Assembly: GCA_012295275.1 (NCBI GenBank)
Contig: CM022673.1
Coordinates: 19,151,810-19,215,809, forward strand
Origin: Chrysomallon squamiferum
Taxonomy: Eukaryota > Mollusca > Gastropoda > Neomphalida > Peltospiridae
Length of the DNA: 64,000 nt
Direction of reading: 5' to 3'
Part shown: positions 29,201 through 44,500 of the stretch, piece after piece
How positions within the stretch are numbered: the first letter of the stretch is position 1
Layout of the letters: each line of letters starts with the position of its first letter
Notes under the pieces: model-generated
The model's database searches: none
Seen by the model: the letters and a program-made list of their open reading frames with translations, nothing else
Told to the model about the DNA's origin: nothing
Program-made: the position numbers and the translations under genes

Positions 29201-32200
29201 ATTTTGTTCCAAAACCCTGCCGAGAAATGGTTTGAATTTGTTGTCCTTTAGGCAAAGGCTTATTGGTAGAAGATTTGGTTGGAGTCAGCAAGACAGTGGT
29301 TTCTGCTGATTTTTTATTGCCAACAATGTCATCTATTGATTTTCCTGCAACATAATTTTGAAAAAAAATAAAAGTGTAAAGTGAAATAATTCTAATAAAC
29401 AGAATATTGGCCTTTACTGTTTGTAGTGAATGTTTAATTTTATAAATGTGGAAGAACTAAAGCAAACTGAAACAAACCAATAAAAATAAAAAAGAATCAA
29501 GAAACCAGTAACCAGATAAATGAACAAAATTAAAATGTAATGCTCAATTATTAATGGAATAGAGTTTTACTCTATCCACATCCACATGATTTCCATATTC
29601 AGTGCTTCTGTTTGACAAACGCTATCTAAACAGCACATTTTTATGATTTCAGCATTATAGAAACCTCCTTGCAAATAAGAAATTATTTGAATGAAAATGT
29701 ATAGATTTTTCAGTTAGTTTTATCACAGGCTGGAAAGCACTGTTTGCCAATCATCATATTATACAATTTAAGATTTTTGCTGATGTCTAACTTTAGTATA
29801 TGACCCCAGGGTTCAACAGTAATATTTTTAATTACTAGACCAGTGGACTAGTATGTCTTAAAATTTACTAGACCTGACCCAATATCAACTAGACCAAACT
29901 GCCGAATGACAAAATAAATATACCATAAACAGAGATAATTTTGTTAAACTTTGCTTCATATTGCATATTATTTGAAGAGTATACATAATAATTAACCAAT
30001 ATAACTATATTTAAATAGAACACTGAAAAAACATCATATTGTAATATATTTTTTGCATATTTTTCTCATGACTGACCAATATTTAATATTAAAAGTTAAC
30101 AAATGTAGTCTTATTACACTGGAATAAGCTAAACTGTCTCTGTGGCAAACAATACAATATCACTTCTCACAGAATATCTATATAGACTTTTAAGTTGATG
30201 GTTTGTGATGACTCTTTCAGTTTGAGTTTGAATAGTCACTTTTGTACACAGACTACTCATGGATATTTTTATCTACATCAATTACATGGAATCACGCCCA
30301 CCATGCCACCACAGTTCCAATGCGTGTTGTGAATTGTAAACTGAAACAATTGTGCATTGTGAAAACTGTGCCTGGTAACTTGCCACACTTGATGACATTT
30401 TATTTTATTTTTTATTTGACATGGATTCAGAATGGCTTTTTATTGCATCAATCTAAAATTATTTGTACCCTTGATAAATCTCCCTACAGTTTCATATTTT
30501 CTACATGTGATGTTGAACATGGTATTGGTTTCTTCATTGTAGTCAAGCCATGAGAAAATGTCTTTCTATTTCTGGCAGAACTGTCGTTTTTGCTTTTCTT
30601 TTTCATATTTTTCAAGATAGTTTGAGACCCTAAAGTCATAATTATCTAAAAATCAACCATGTAATAGGATGTAACAAATGACAATAAAAAAAATGAAACA
30701 AAATGTTATAATAACTGGAACATATTGCTATATATGCATTAACTTATTCAGACAGGCAACTTTAAACATCTGAAGAAAGATTTATTTAATTATGTTGCCG
30801 GCACCCTAGCAGATATAACTGGTCAAAAGTTGTGTCCAAAAATGTACTTTTTCTTGCCTTCAAACCAGTTTTTTTTTAAAAATGGCTGAAAATAAAATGT
30901 GTGTTCATGGGTTAATATGAAAGCTGATTCAATTACCTTTCAAACAATGTGTGACACTACAGTGTGCCTTGTTTGGCAAAGAGAAGCTTGCATTTGAAAG
31001 TAGCACGTGCTTGGCAAAATCGCCATTGTTACGTTTTCTACAGACTGAAATTGGTGAATATTTTATGTACAACTAGAAAGGTCTGGTGCTGTGTTAAAAT
31101 GATTATATTTATATATTGTTTATATTTTTAATAACTTGTTGGTTGTATGTTTCTTCAGTGTTCCTACTTTTAGCAAAACTTGTTACAAAATCGCCGTAAA
31201 TTGTTTCCTACCTAGCTAAATTGCCATAGATTGTATGTGCAACTAAAATGAACTGGCGCTATTTGAAATGTTTATATTTGTATGTTGATTTTATATTTAA
31301 TAACTTGTAGGATGCATGTTTTATTATATGTTATGACTTTTACTGAATACAATATGAATGTTCTGAAATAAATGAATTAACATCATTTTGCTGATTACTA
31401 TCTTCTGTTCTAAAACAGTCGATTATTTTGCTTTCAAAATTCTTGTGATAAATGGTAAATTAAGAATTGTAAACATAACAAACTATACTAAATAATAGAA
31501 TAAAAGGTATTGATGGAATGCTGAATAAAAAACTAATCACTTTTTAATATCATAAAACCATAAATGCATCAGTGTCACGGAATTAGGACTGTGTAACTTT
31601 AATTGTAACTAGTCACATCTGCGTTTTTTTTACTGTTTCTGCCAAACTTCTCGAACTTTTCAACACCTGTAATGACAGCACCCAATCACCAGCAACTATT
31701 CAAACTGGCTGAAGATGCTAGCAATGTTGGTTCCAGGGCAGTTTTGTTTCAAGAAAATTACATTGGGATAGACCATACAGTAGTTTTTTTCCAAGAAAAT
31801 TTAATGAGCATCAGCTTAATTATTCAAATTGAGAAAAGGAAGCTCTTGATTCATTCAAGCCTTGAAACATTTTCAAGTATATGTGAAGTATACACTTCAC
31901 CCAGGAACTGTGTATACAGACCACAATCCACTTACCTTCATATCACATGAAGGAAACTAATCAGTAAGTTTTATGCTACCGGAATACCCAGTTACCATAA
32001 AACATATTGCTGGGACTAACAACACCATTGCGGATGTTCTTTCCAGAAAATAATGTTGTTTTCTCTTGCTCGTGTCTCTTGTTTAGGGCTATGGACTTGA
32101 TACTCTCTACTGATCAACACATGGTAAATCAGGGAAATAATAATATCTTACTGAAGCTGAGACATTGATAATGCTACTCTTTTTATTTTATATACTGTTT

Positions 32201-35200
32201 GACAAAATATTTAGTATGTATGATATGCCATTGTTCTTTATTATTATTATTATTATGTATCATGTGATACTAGAAAACTTCCATATCTTAGATACACTAA
32301 ATTTTCTAAATTTGTGGAGGGTCATGTCAGGTCATTCAGATTGTGTAACAAATTGTTACTTCTATCATATCTGCTCTTTTTATTTTTATGCCTATTTTTC
32401 AACTCCATGGTATTGTTATAAAAGGGCTGGCATTTGGTAAGTAATCAGCAAAGGAAAAGCCAAACAAGAGCTTTGTTAGGCAGGGAGACCAATGTTTTTG
32501 AATGACACTGCAATTGTCTATTCTTATTTTGATAGGATGTAATGTGCAATTAACCTTTGTCAATAACATTTATTATACCTAAAGTTTTAATGTTTAATCT
32601 GTTCTCTGTGCAAATTCTTATTTTGTGTTGGTTCCCCATATAACCTGACTTGTATCATTAATCAGAATTACTTAAACATGTGATTTATTATTGTATAATG
32701 TATTATTATCAAGTCACATGTATATCATAATTAAATAATTAACGTGAACCTTAACTTGTGTTGTGTTTATTTCTCTAGTGATTTATATACTGTATATACT
32801 TGTGTATAAGTCGAATTTTTGGGAGACTATATTAAGGTAATATTTTGGGGGTCGACTTATACATAGGTAATGCTTTTGTAGCTGTTGCTGAAGAGTCGCC
32901 ATTTTGACTATTTTTTGCTACGGGATGCATCTAAAATAATCGCGGTCTTTCAACTTTTCAAAAATATAATTTTATCGTATAAATATTTTGAAAAATTAAA
33001 TAACAAAACCAAATATGAATGTAAAACATGATATTCTTCCGTTTAATGACATAAAAATACATTTTAAAGCAAAAAATCTGTCAGTACAGCGTTATGCCTT
33101 ACGGCGTCTTGCAATGATCTAGGAATGCAGACTTCTCTGCCAAATTGCACTAAATATCGGTCCTAATTTCATAAACAAAACTCACTTGTGTAATTGTAAA
33201 GAATTTGGTGAAATAATATTGCAATTGTCATTAATATCCACTACCGACAAATCGAAAACAAAGTGACGGTGCCTGGAATCTACAGTCGACTTATACACAA
33301 GTAATACCTAAAATGACGCAATTTTTGGTCTTAAAATACACATCGACTTATACATAAGGTCGCCTTGTACACAAGTATATACGGTAGATTAATTATTGAT
33401 TTATATAGTTTGCTGTCAATTTAGCGTTTATATTCCTTGTTAGGTGGCCATTTATGCACCTTGTTACCCTAGGCTGAGCCTTAATAAAACATCCAAAATA
33501 TTTTAAAACTTAAATTAAGCTCCATCAAAGAAAATTTCAACAATGGTCAGATGATGGGTAACTTTTGTTTGCAGTCAAATCATAACAAGAACAAAGCTAA
33601 GAAAATTATTTTATGTCTGCTTCAGATGACAGACTAATTTACACCTGTGCCTTTAGTTTAATGATTGTATAAATTTTATTGCCTCAAATTAGTACCTGCA
33701 ACACCGTTCTGGAATGGGCTCCAAGGATTAGCTGAGCTTATGTATTGCAGAGGATTATAGTTAAATATCAAATGCTGGTAGTCTTTTTAAGTAACATTTA
33801 TATAAACTATTTCTGAAAACAGTTTCAACTATTACTTAATTCAGATACGATATTAGAGCTGAAATAGTTAATGTATTATAGGAAGATATTACCACTAACC
33901 TTGGTCAGCTAGCTTTTTTAATAGTTCTTGCCGTCTTTTCTCAGCCTGTTGTTGCCTTCTTATTTCTTTCTGTCTTTGAATCATTTCACGTTTTCTCTTT
34001 TGTTCTTCTAATAATCGCTTCATTCGCTCACCTTCTTCATCAACAGGCTCATTTTGAACCTGCAGAAAATAAATTCAATTAAAAAAAAAAACATTACATT
34101 TCTTTTCTTATTTTTTAAGAAGTGGCAGGATTACAGTAACTGTATTTAAGTGTAAACATAGAAACGCTATTGCTCAGGATTTAAAAAAATCTTCATATGT
34201 AACAGTAGTTAAATGTGAAATCATGTTCACTGATTTTGAATTCACGTAACATATTAAGCAAAACTGACATATCTATATTGCAGAAATTCCTATCAAAAGC
34301 TCCATAAAACTGCTTTCCATTAAACTTTGAAAGTGACACATTTCTTAATGCATCAATGCAAATTTACTTTTATTAAGTATGTAACAAGTGCTAAGAAAAA
34401 TTATAAAAATGACCATTTTCTTAACTTTCAGAGAAACAACATAAATGGCTTTTAAATGATTAATAAAAAAATCATACTGCCATCACAAAATGTATTTGAT
34501 ATAAAGAAATGACTCTTGTGAAAATGAAACAAGATTTATATATTTTTTTAAATTACAATATGAACAAAAACAAAAAAAAAAGAAATTCTAGGTTCCCTAA
34601 ATGAAAAAATATTAAGACTGAGAAGATTTCCTGTTATACTATAGTACAATATTCTGTAACATGATAAAGATAATCCAATAAAATTTATACACAATGAGCC
34701 AATATTCTCAAAACCATAATACTATTGATATTTATATAATTTGTTCTTGTTACTAGTTTTCTATTATAAACAGCATGACTAGCACTAATATTCAATTCAT
34801 TGAATTTGTTTACTTCAGGCATTTTCTATCCATAAACAGTAACTCCTGCAATGAAAAACGATGACTGCAAAAAAATGTGGATACCTCTGATTCATCCTTT
34901 TTCATTATTTTTAAAGGACTGGTCAATGTTTCATTCACAGATGGTCTTTTCCTTGCAACAGTATGCTGTGGTGAGGGTGATGACAATACTTTAAGGTTAG
35001 TCTGCCTAACATTTGTATTCTTCTTTCCAACAGGGTATACTTTTTTGTTTTCAAGTCTGATAAAAGAGAAAATGCTTTTTGTTTAAATTTTTTTAGCACA
35101 AATAATACATATTTCTAAGGTAGAGACTGATAAAAGTTAAATTCTAACTGTAATATGTATTATATTGGATGTATCTGAAAAAAGATATTAAAAAAGATAA

Positions 35201-36028
35201 ATAAAATAATAATGAAATAGAATTCTTTTATTCTAATAAATCATTTTAAAAATGGTGAATTCTGATTGGCTAACCAGTATTTAGAAATAAGGAATTTGTA
35301 ACTATATGATTTAATATGTAGGAATATAATTAACAGATTATAAAAAATAATACAAATAATATTCACATTATTTCATACAGATTTTGATACTGTCATTGAA
35401 AATGCTGATGTTAACTGAAAATTGATTCTAATTATTAACATTTTGTACAAACAACCCACTCATTCAAAATAATCAAAAAATATTTTGCAGGTGTCAATGT
35501 CCTCTGGCTATTTTTATTGTAAATTTGTTTATTTCCTAATTTAATTAAGTAAATGCACACAACCATTACCTATTTGGTATATTGCTTTGATCCTTCATGT
35601 CAGAATCTAACTGTTTCTGGTTTAGATTTTGAAACTGTTGGAAATGATCTAAAGGGTGATGCTGTTGCTGTTGTTGCTGTGGCTGCTGAAGCTGTGGATG
35701 CTGATGGTGCTGTTGAAGAGGCAGAAGGGGAGGTGGCTGGGGCTGGTGCTGTTGCTGCAGTTGTTGATAACCAGTTTGTTGCTGGAACTGCTGGATCTTC
35801 TGAACTGGTTGTAAGTGTCTGGGTTCAAACTGATGCAGTTGTCGTTGTGCACCTTAATATAATTTAACAACAATCTAATTAATCAACGTTATTATTATCC
35901 ATACAATGTCCAATTAAATTAGTCTTCAGTTAAATTAGTCCAATGTAATTAGTCTTCAGTTTAATGATTAAATTTTTACAAAGAAACACCAAATAATTTT
36001 ATTACAATGTAATGTTTTCTCTCAATGG

Positions 36029-36059
<31 letters not shown>

Positions 36060-38497
36060 GCTCCCGCTACATACTGTAAGAGATTGCAGATCCTCCACCA
36101 CCTATGGCTTATGAAAAGTTCACCTGCCATTTGTCAATATCTGCCATCCGTTTATTTAGACTGCATGTCATATCATTGTTTTGCACTTTTGGGGTCAGTA
36201 GTTCACATGTCTTGTCCCTAAACTATTGTGCATGAATTTTAATGATCGCTATAAATTTTTGAACATGCACCTGTATAATAATTTTTAAAACAACTTTTTA
36301 GAATATTGTCTTCGACCTTCGATCCGCACAATATAAAATTAATTATTATTAACAGTGCAGATTCTCATAAATACAGTATACCCTCACCTGTTCGCGCTTC
36401 CCCATTCGCGGCCCCGCATATTCGCGGGTTAGGCTCTTAACCCTATCGCATCGTATGCTGGTATACCAGGCTAGCGTCATAACGTCATAAAAACAAATGC
36501 TCGGTAAACCGGGTTTTTGTAGGTCATAGAGACTTTTCGAGGGGTATGTCTGTATTTACTCTCTCGAGCAGTTTTTATCGATTGACGTCTTCATCGAACA
36601 ATGGCTGGGCTGCTATTGGCTGACTGCATATTATTACTGAATTGTATTATTATTACCTGAACTGTGCGTACTGTATTTATCTGTCTGTTTGCCTTTAAAT
36701 TTGTTCCACTTTCTGTCAATTCTAATACATATGTTGTACGCATAGAAAATGACTTCACGGTACAGTAATACAGTATGGGTAACTATGCTATGCGGTGTTA
36801 CTGTCCTCCTGTACTTACGTTTCTTTCTGATTAAAATATTGTTTCAGTACAAAATTAAAATGTGTTTACATTATCATTACTACATTAGTGAAATACATAA
36901 CTGCATGCAATATTACTACATTATTACTGTATTAATGAGTAAGAGTGTCTTTAGAAAGTGTTTGGGAAGCATTTAGTACCGTATATAATCTCATAATAGA
37001 TGTTTTAAAACTGCATCCAATATTCGCGGTTTTTCGCTATTCGTGGGGGGGTAAAGAACGTAACCGCCGCGAATAGCGAGGGAATACTGTATTCATTATC
37101 GTACTGCACAGTGATTTTTTACTTTAAGAGCAATGAAAATGATCTCACATTTCTCACATACACGAACATGTGTATGTATGTGTATATATATGGGTCATTC
37201 CATGTCAAATCACTCCCCCATACATTTTTTAAACCTGACCGTCTCAGATTTTTATGAAACTTGGTATACTTGTAACCTTAGAACCCTCATATCTCAGGAA
37301 CTACTGGGCCAATCTTCATAAAATATGACAAGGATTCCAAATCTGCCATTTTTGTTCAGTTTGGAAAATATTGGGGTACATTTACCTTTTGACCTTTGCT
37401 ATGACCTTGAAATTGACCGTGTGGATCACGTGACCTTGAGATGACCTTTATTTAAATTTAATCTCCCACATGTTAACTAAAACATATAAAAGTTTCCTGG
37501 GTGTAATATTTTTTGTTTAGCCACAATATGGATTTAAAAAATGCACATACATGAAAATAACACCTTTTCAGCCATTAACATCTGATTAACTAAAACCTGA
37601 ATGATCAATTCTGGATGCTAGGAATCACCATCTTTCTTGATCATTGAGTAAGACATTGTAGGCCTACATGTATACATAAAGTTCACATATAAAAGTTTCC
37701 TGGGTGTATTATTTTTTGTTTAGCCATAATAGAGATTTAAAAAATGCATACCTGCATTGATGATTGATACAATGGATTACAATGTACATTTTCTCACAGG
37801 TCATAAAATGGCAGCAGAGTACATGTGTTATTGCCAAAGGCCCACAAGTCTTGGGCATTTATGTCAATCTTCTCAAGCATAAATCACAGTTTATTAAGGT
37901 GAAGGTAGACCTTGTTCATACTCTGTGCTGAAGACTGGGTGTACAAATACATAATGCAGTACATCACTTGATGACGTCTGATTTCAGACTGGGTTGTACT
38001 GTTGTTGACTGAAACCTTGTTCAAGCATTATTTATCTAGGATAACATAATTATTATAAAGGTGCATGTTCAAAAATGTATAGTGATCATTAAAATTCATG
38101 CACAATAGTTTAGGGACAAGACATGTGAACTACTGACCCCAAATGTGCAAAACAATGATATGACAGGCAGTCTAAATAAACGGATGGCAGATACTGACAG
38201 ATTTGTCATATTGCCTTTTCAACAACACCAATTTTATGAAGATTGGCCCAGTAGTTCCTGAGATAAGAGGGTTCTAATTATACAGATACTTTGACTTTAT
38301 ATAATTGCAAATAAAATAAACTTGTTAATAGTTAATGCATTTGATGCAATTATTTATAGGAGTATTTTTGACAAACAAGTAATTTGAACACTGTTCAGAG
38401 TACTTGCAACACGAACATTTCCAGTACCATCCCTTTGTTTAACGTGCACCAATTTCACCGATTCCTGCCATCCCTTTCACAAAAGCTGGTGACACCA

Positions 38498-38535
<38 letters not shown>

Positions 38536-41500
38536 AAAAAAGTAAGTGGAGAATATTTATCATTATAAAATAATGACTAACCTTGCATTTGTGGTGGCCT
38601 GTGCTGTTCAAATTGCTGTCTTTGATGCATATGTTGTTGAGGATTCATTGTAGGAAATCTTGGATTATTATTAAAAGGTCTTTGAGGCAGGTTCTGAGGA
38701 AGCTGCATGGGATTAGGAATGAATGGAAATTGCCCTGCAGGAGCAGACTGAGGTGGACGCATTTGCTGTTGCATCAAAGGTCTTGTACCAGGAACTATCC
38801 CTGGTGGCTGTGAAGGTATCTGAGGTGCAAGATGTCTTTGAGGATAATGAGAACCTGCTGCTGGCTGCTGGGGCTGGTGCTGTAGCTGACTGAGATTGAC
38901 TAAAAGAAAAATATTTTAAATGTAAAATTTTTAAAAACATCCTTCAACAATCTGGCTATTATAAATGAAATAATCAACAAAGTACTTGGTTAACATAATC
39001 AAAGGTTAACATTCTAATTTATATGGTATTGAACTGAATAGATCTGAACTCTCATTTTTCAGACACAAAAGTATAATTTGGTACATTTGTCTCAAAATGT
39101 TACAGTCACTGGCTGTACACAGGATTAAAATGCTTATCTAGAAATCTGCTGTGCAAGTTTTTAAAACTATAAAAATACATAAATGTGGGTTTTTTTAACT
39201 TTAAAAAAAATAACAATAATCATATACTAAGGCTTACATAATACACATTATTAATTCACACAATGTTTATCAGCATATAATTCTGAGAGATCTGAACATG
39301 GTCTTATGCTTATGTAGCACATTTATACTGAACACAATTTTACTAAGGTCACATTAAAATACAAATAAACCTGAGTTTGGTTGTGTTATCTGATGCTGTA
39401 TTGGAGTTTGATAATTCTGAAGAGGAGGTCCATGCTGACTGAAAGGTATCTCGTGATGTGGAGGACCCTGTTGGAAGTGGCTAGGATAAACAGCTGAAGC
39501 TGTTAAACACACATAAAGATGTTAAAAATTTAGTCATTTATAACACACTTTTACTATTATATGGTCTTATCAATAAGTTTTATCATTGAAATTTTAATAT
39601 CTGAGGAACTGATTACTGAAAATGTTGTTAAATTTTGACCAACACTGGAAAAAATTCTTAATTGTCATGACTAGGATAAAGAATACCTTAGGCATATTAT
39701 CATTTGCATTGTATATTATAGAAATGGAGTAATGTATTATTAACAACTGAGAGTTTACAAATAACAATGCTCGACTTACCCTGATATGGTTCTGATGCTG
39801 GGATATTAGTTATTTGATTGTTATACTGGGAAACTGTATGCTGAGAATGCTGTTGCCATGCCTCAGGAATCTTGAAGGAAAAAAAAGAATTGTTGAAAGT
39901 ATGCATGTTCTTTAATAAAGATTTAAAAAGAAAAAAGTTTGTTTACCTAACATTACAAATTATTTTACACAAAATATGTTATATATAGCATTTCCACATA
40001 ATAATACCTAGATAATAACCACATAATTCAGGATTCAGCTTTTAAATGCTAAGTAAGCTAGGTTACAGTTGTAAAATTAGACTATAAAAATCAAATATAA
40101 ATAAGGCTATTCTAACATTTGCAGGTACATTTTTATTTATTTGATTCTTTGATTAAGAACAAAATTAGTCTTAATATTTATGACAACTATATTTTGAAAA
40201 TATAAATTTATATCAGAGTTGTCCAAGACGAGGTTGATAAAGAAAACAAAATACTAACTAATATTTGGGACACTGCAGGGCTTTGAAGTGAAAAAGAGCT
40301 TAAAAAATATCATGGCATCTCCAGTCTCTTCTACTTGTTTTTATATTGTTATATAAATGTAATATAACATATGTAAAGAAATGTTTTTCTATAATAATAA
40401 TAATATAAATATCTATACTGACTATTTTTGATGTACTCCGAGTCATATTATCTACTGGGTTTTAACTCCAAACTGTAAGACTTTCCTCTATTTTTGTTAA
40501 TTTGGAGTAGATTAAAGCATTAATCTGTCTCAGCTACTTATGGATACATCTGAATAAAGTTAGCATCACTAAAAAATGATCTGGACAAGAAGGCATTATA
40601 TATGAATAGTCTTTCCTGCATCCTTCAATGTTAAAAAACCCACAAAAAAAGCATTAAGAATTATAACTAGTATTAATAATGCTGGATATAAAAAAAAAAA
40701 AAGGGAACAAGATCCAATCAAAATAGACACATCAGAAGACTTAATATATGATTTCTTCTTTTTCTTCTATTTCCCCCTCCATCTAACTATGAAGAAAGAA
40801 AGTCATAGAAAAGTATTTATTCTTCCTTTGTAATGCCTTCTCTTAACAAAATTCTATTAAAATCATTAGGTACATCAGAAGATTTATTTATTGCTAGCTT
40901 CCATTACATAGAGTAAGTGTAAAAAACAAAAACTAATACTGAATACAAGCCAAAAAACTTAGAAAAAAAATAGCAAAACCAGACACCAGAATGTTTTTAA
41001 ACAAAAGATAAGATTCTAAAAGAAAATGCAAAAGTGGAAACTGCAACTTTATTAATTTATCTTGACTCTGACGCTGCCAAATTTTTAATATATAATTTGA
41101 AAGAATAAATAAATAGAATAAAATAAAAATAGATAAATGGTAAAACAAAATTCACAACATATCTAATACCCACTAATGAGAAAAAGCTACTAAAGACAGT
41201 GGACATTGAAAACTTCTAATTTTGAATTATCTCGATTTAGTGACAAATTAGCTTTCTTGTATGAGTCTCAAATTGTTTGACTGATTGGACCTAAACATTT
41301 CTTCTTTTTCTTAAATCACACCTGTGTAACCATTGTTACAATTTTTAATTAGGTTTATTTCAATGTCCTGAGTTCAGCAAATTCAAATTTAAGATCCATA
41401 TTTAGGCTTTATCAGAAATTTAATAACAATACTTATCACACAGTAACATGCATTTTTAATAATCAACATTATAAAATGAAACACCGGAGTAATGTGTAAT

Positions 41501-44500
41501 ACAATACTAACCATCTTTTGTTTGATAACTGTTGTTGGAAAACTAACAAACCAGATATGGCAATGTTGAAATCAACCAATTATGATTTTGTTTCAAGAGA
41601 TATGAATAATGGATTTATAAAGTTGAATATGTAAATAAGTAAGATGAACTGTATACACTAGGCTTAGTCTTTAACTTTATGACATTATCTGGTTGGAAAA
41701 AAAAAAGATGAAAAAATCAGTTGTTAAATCCAATTTAAGATCATTTTATAATCTTCCTCAGGAATATGTTTTAAGGCCTTGAAAACTATCTGACCAATAA
41801 AAAACATTTTAAGATTTCTTAACATACCTGCATGAACTACTATTGCTAACTAAACTAAGTTCGCTGTTGACTGTATGAACAACACTGGGCACTACAGACT
41901 ACATTTCAGTATAAACTGTACTGATAAAAGATATAATTTGTTTTAATGAACACTGATTACAGTATCATGATATATAGCAATACACGATAAAGATTTTCCT
42001 TAATACTTCAGTCAGATTCACAGAATTACTGAATATCCAAACCTATGCTGATTCAAGTAAAATAATCATAGAAAATAAATTTGTCCTCATACAACTAAAA
42101 TAAATGAATAAAAACTTAAATCTTTCTACAATTTGAAAAACAGATAAATAAAAATAAAAACCTGTGTTCTAGGTGGTGGCATTCTGGATGGCTGCTGCAA
42201 AGTTTGTGTCACTGCTATATTCTGTTGACTAGTCCATGATACTGCAGTTGATGCTTGAGAGGGCCATGCTACTGTTGATGTTACTTGGGCAGTGGGACCC
42301 TTGAAGTGTGGATTCACATGGATTTTCCGTGTTTTGATGTGAGGAGGTTCATGCTGAGAACCTGGTATCAGTTGTTGTGGTGAAGAAAGAAGGCCACCAG
42401 ATACTGGTTGAAAATGTCTTGGCTGACCTGAATTAAAATGATTACCCAGAGATGAAAACTGGCCCATGTTCTGTCCACCTCTCTGTCCTTTCCTGCCCCT
42501 TCGGCCAAACTTCTGATTTTGTCTGTTGGCTAAGAACTGTTCAATTTCATGTTGCTGTTCTTCACTAATTTCTAAAAGAAATAATACATATATTTATATA
42601 TTTTATAAAGTCACAAAACAAAATTTATTTGCTGTTTTATCTTATTAATAAAGCAGCTGTGAAATCTGCTAAACTAGTGATCAGACATGCCATATGAAAT
42701 ACCCGAACTACAGACCATCTTGCCTTAAGCCACATACTGAAATCACCGAGCTGTAGTCTGCTTCACATACTAGCACATTATACTCACTATAATGAACTGA
42801 ATGTTATTCCATAATTCATAAATCATCTAATTATATATTAATATAAATGCTGGAGGCACACACAAATTCTGTCATCATTTATAACATAGGTAGTTTCCTA
42901 TTCAATGACAATCAACAAATCTTGATTGCTTAACCCAGTGAATTTTTATTTAACAAATTAACATCTTTGTTATAAATATCCACTGTATTTCTATATCATC
43001 AAATAGTCTATTTCGTCTTCAATATCTTTGATTTACAAGTCCTCAGCTGACATCTTTCCAAGTCTTAAGAATTACTCCAGGTTTGCTTTGGCATAAAAAA
43101 AAAAGCAATCAGTTTATGACAGATGTTCATGCTAAAAGGCAAAAAAACGCAACTACCTTGCCGTGAAATAGCTGATGACTTATAGCATACAGAAGAGTTT
43201 ACCTAAGGTATCTGGAATATCTGTACGTTTCTTTACACCTGACACTGTGCTGATGGTTGCTCTTTCAGATTTGAATCTTCCTCTACCCTTTTCTTCATCA
43301 TCATCACTTTCACTGTCACTTTCACTTTCTTCACGATTGGTAGATCTATTTTCCTGTAAAAGAAAAAAAGATTTAATATCCAGTAATATGAATCAATACA
43401 GTAAAAAATACAGAAACATAAAATGGGAAATATGTTTGATTAATAAAGAACAGGTTAAAGTAGTATTGGTATAACCTACTTTAAAATACAATAAAATCTG
43501 ATGAATTTATTTAAAATTCACTAGAAACAGCAGAGCAGAGAAAACTCATGTCTGAAATAATGAAAGTTATCTTACCTATGCACTTAAAATTATTACAGTA
43601 ACCATACCACTATAATCAAATAAAAACATTTAAATATTTTAAATATATTTGTCATTCTCTGCATCATAAAATTTATTTTAAAAACAGAAAAAAGATTTTA
43701 AAAAAATAGCCTTTTATCTGAATTTTTCACAAATTAAAAGAAAGAATACAGTGGTACCTTGACTTACGAGTTTAATTCGTTCCGTGACCAAGCTCGTAAC
43801 TCAATGTGCTCATATATCAAATCAATTTTCCCTAATGAAATGAACTGAAATACAGTTAATCTGTTCCAGCCCCCCAAAAACCACCCCAATCTTTTTGTAA
43901 TGTGTTTTTAAATAAGAAAAATGTATGCATAAATAACAAATATTGTAAAAAAAAACAAAATAAAAGAGAATCTAAACATATAAAGTGGTTTTGTAAAGTG
44001 TACAAGGTTAGGGTTTCTCCATCTTTTCATGGACAGAGGTCAGCAGCGTAGATATTATTTTAACACTTTTGGCTGGAGTTATAGCTTTTATCGATTCCTT
44101 CTGCTTCAGCATGGTACATATTGTAAAAGTACTACGTCATACTGCCTAGCCATACTGACTACAATCACACCTTGCTCATATTTTTCTATGATTTCATGCT
44201 TTAATTCAATGGACATCATCTGCTTCTTCTTCTCAGCACTGTCCTTTGCATTCACTTTCTTAGGATCCATAGAAAGTTTGCAAAATACTGGACAAAATGT
44301 GAGCACAACACAACAGAGATGCTTCCATGGTGAGGTAACCACATGAAGAAAACAAGTAAGATGCGGAATGCTTGGCAGTTGTTGTGATGTTCGTCTAGTA
44401 GCAGCATATCTGAAGCTCACTCTTAACTCAGATGTTGGCTTGCAACTCAAAGGAAAAAAGTGACCAAATGGCTGCTTGCAACTTGAAAAACTCTTAAGTT

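Noticed and set aside
30242-30553. 103-codon plus-strand open frame in RBM33 intron 13
   Set aside because: No recognisable domain or codon bias. It is in transposon-rich intron sequence and may be degraded repeat DNA.
35553-35867. 104-codon plus-strand Ala/Val-rich frame and a 74-codon minus-strand Ser/Asn-rich frame
   Set aside because: Both are shadows of the Gln-rich RBM33 exon 11 (35570-35852), whose correct frame is fixed by splice phase on both sides.
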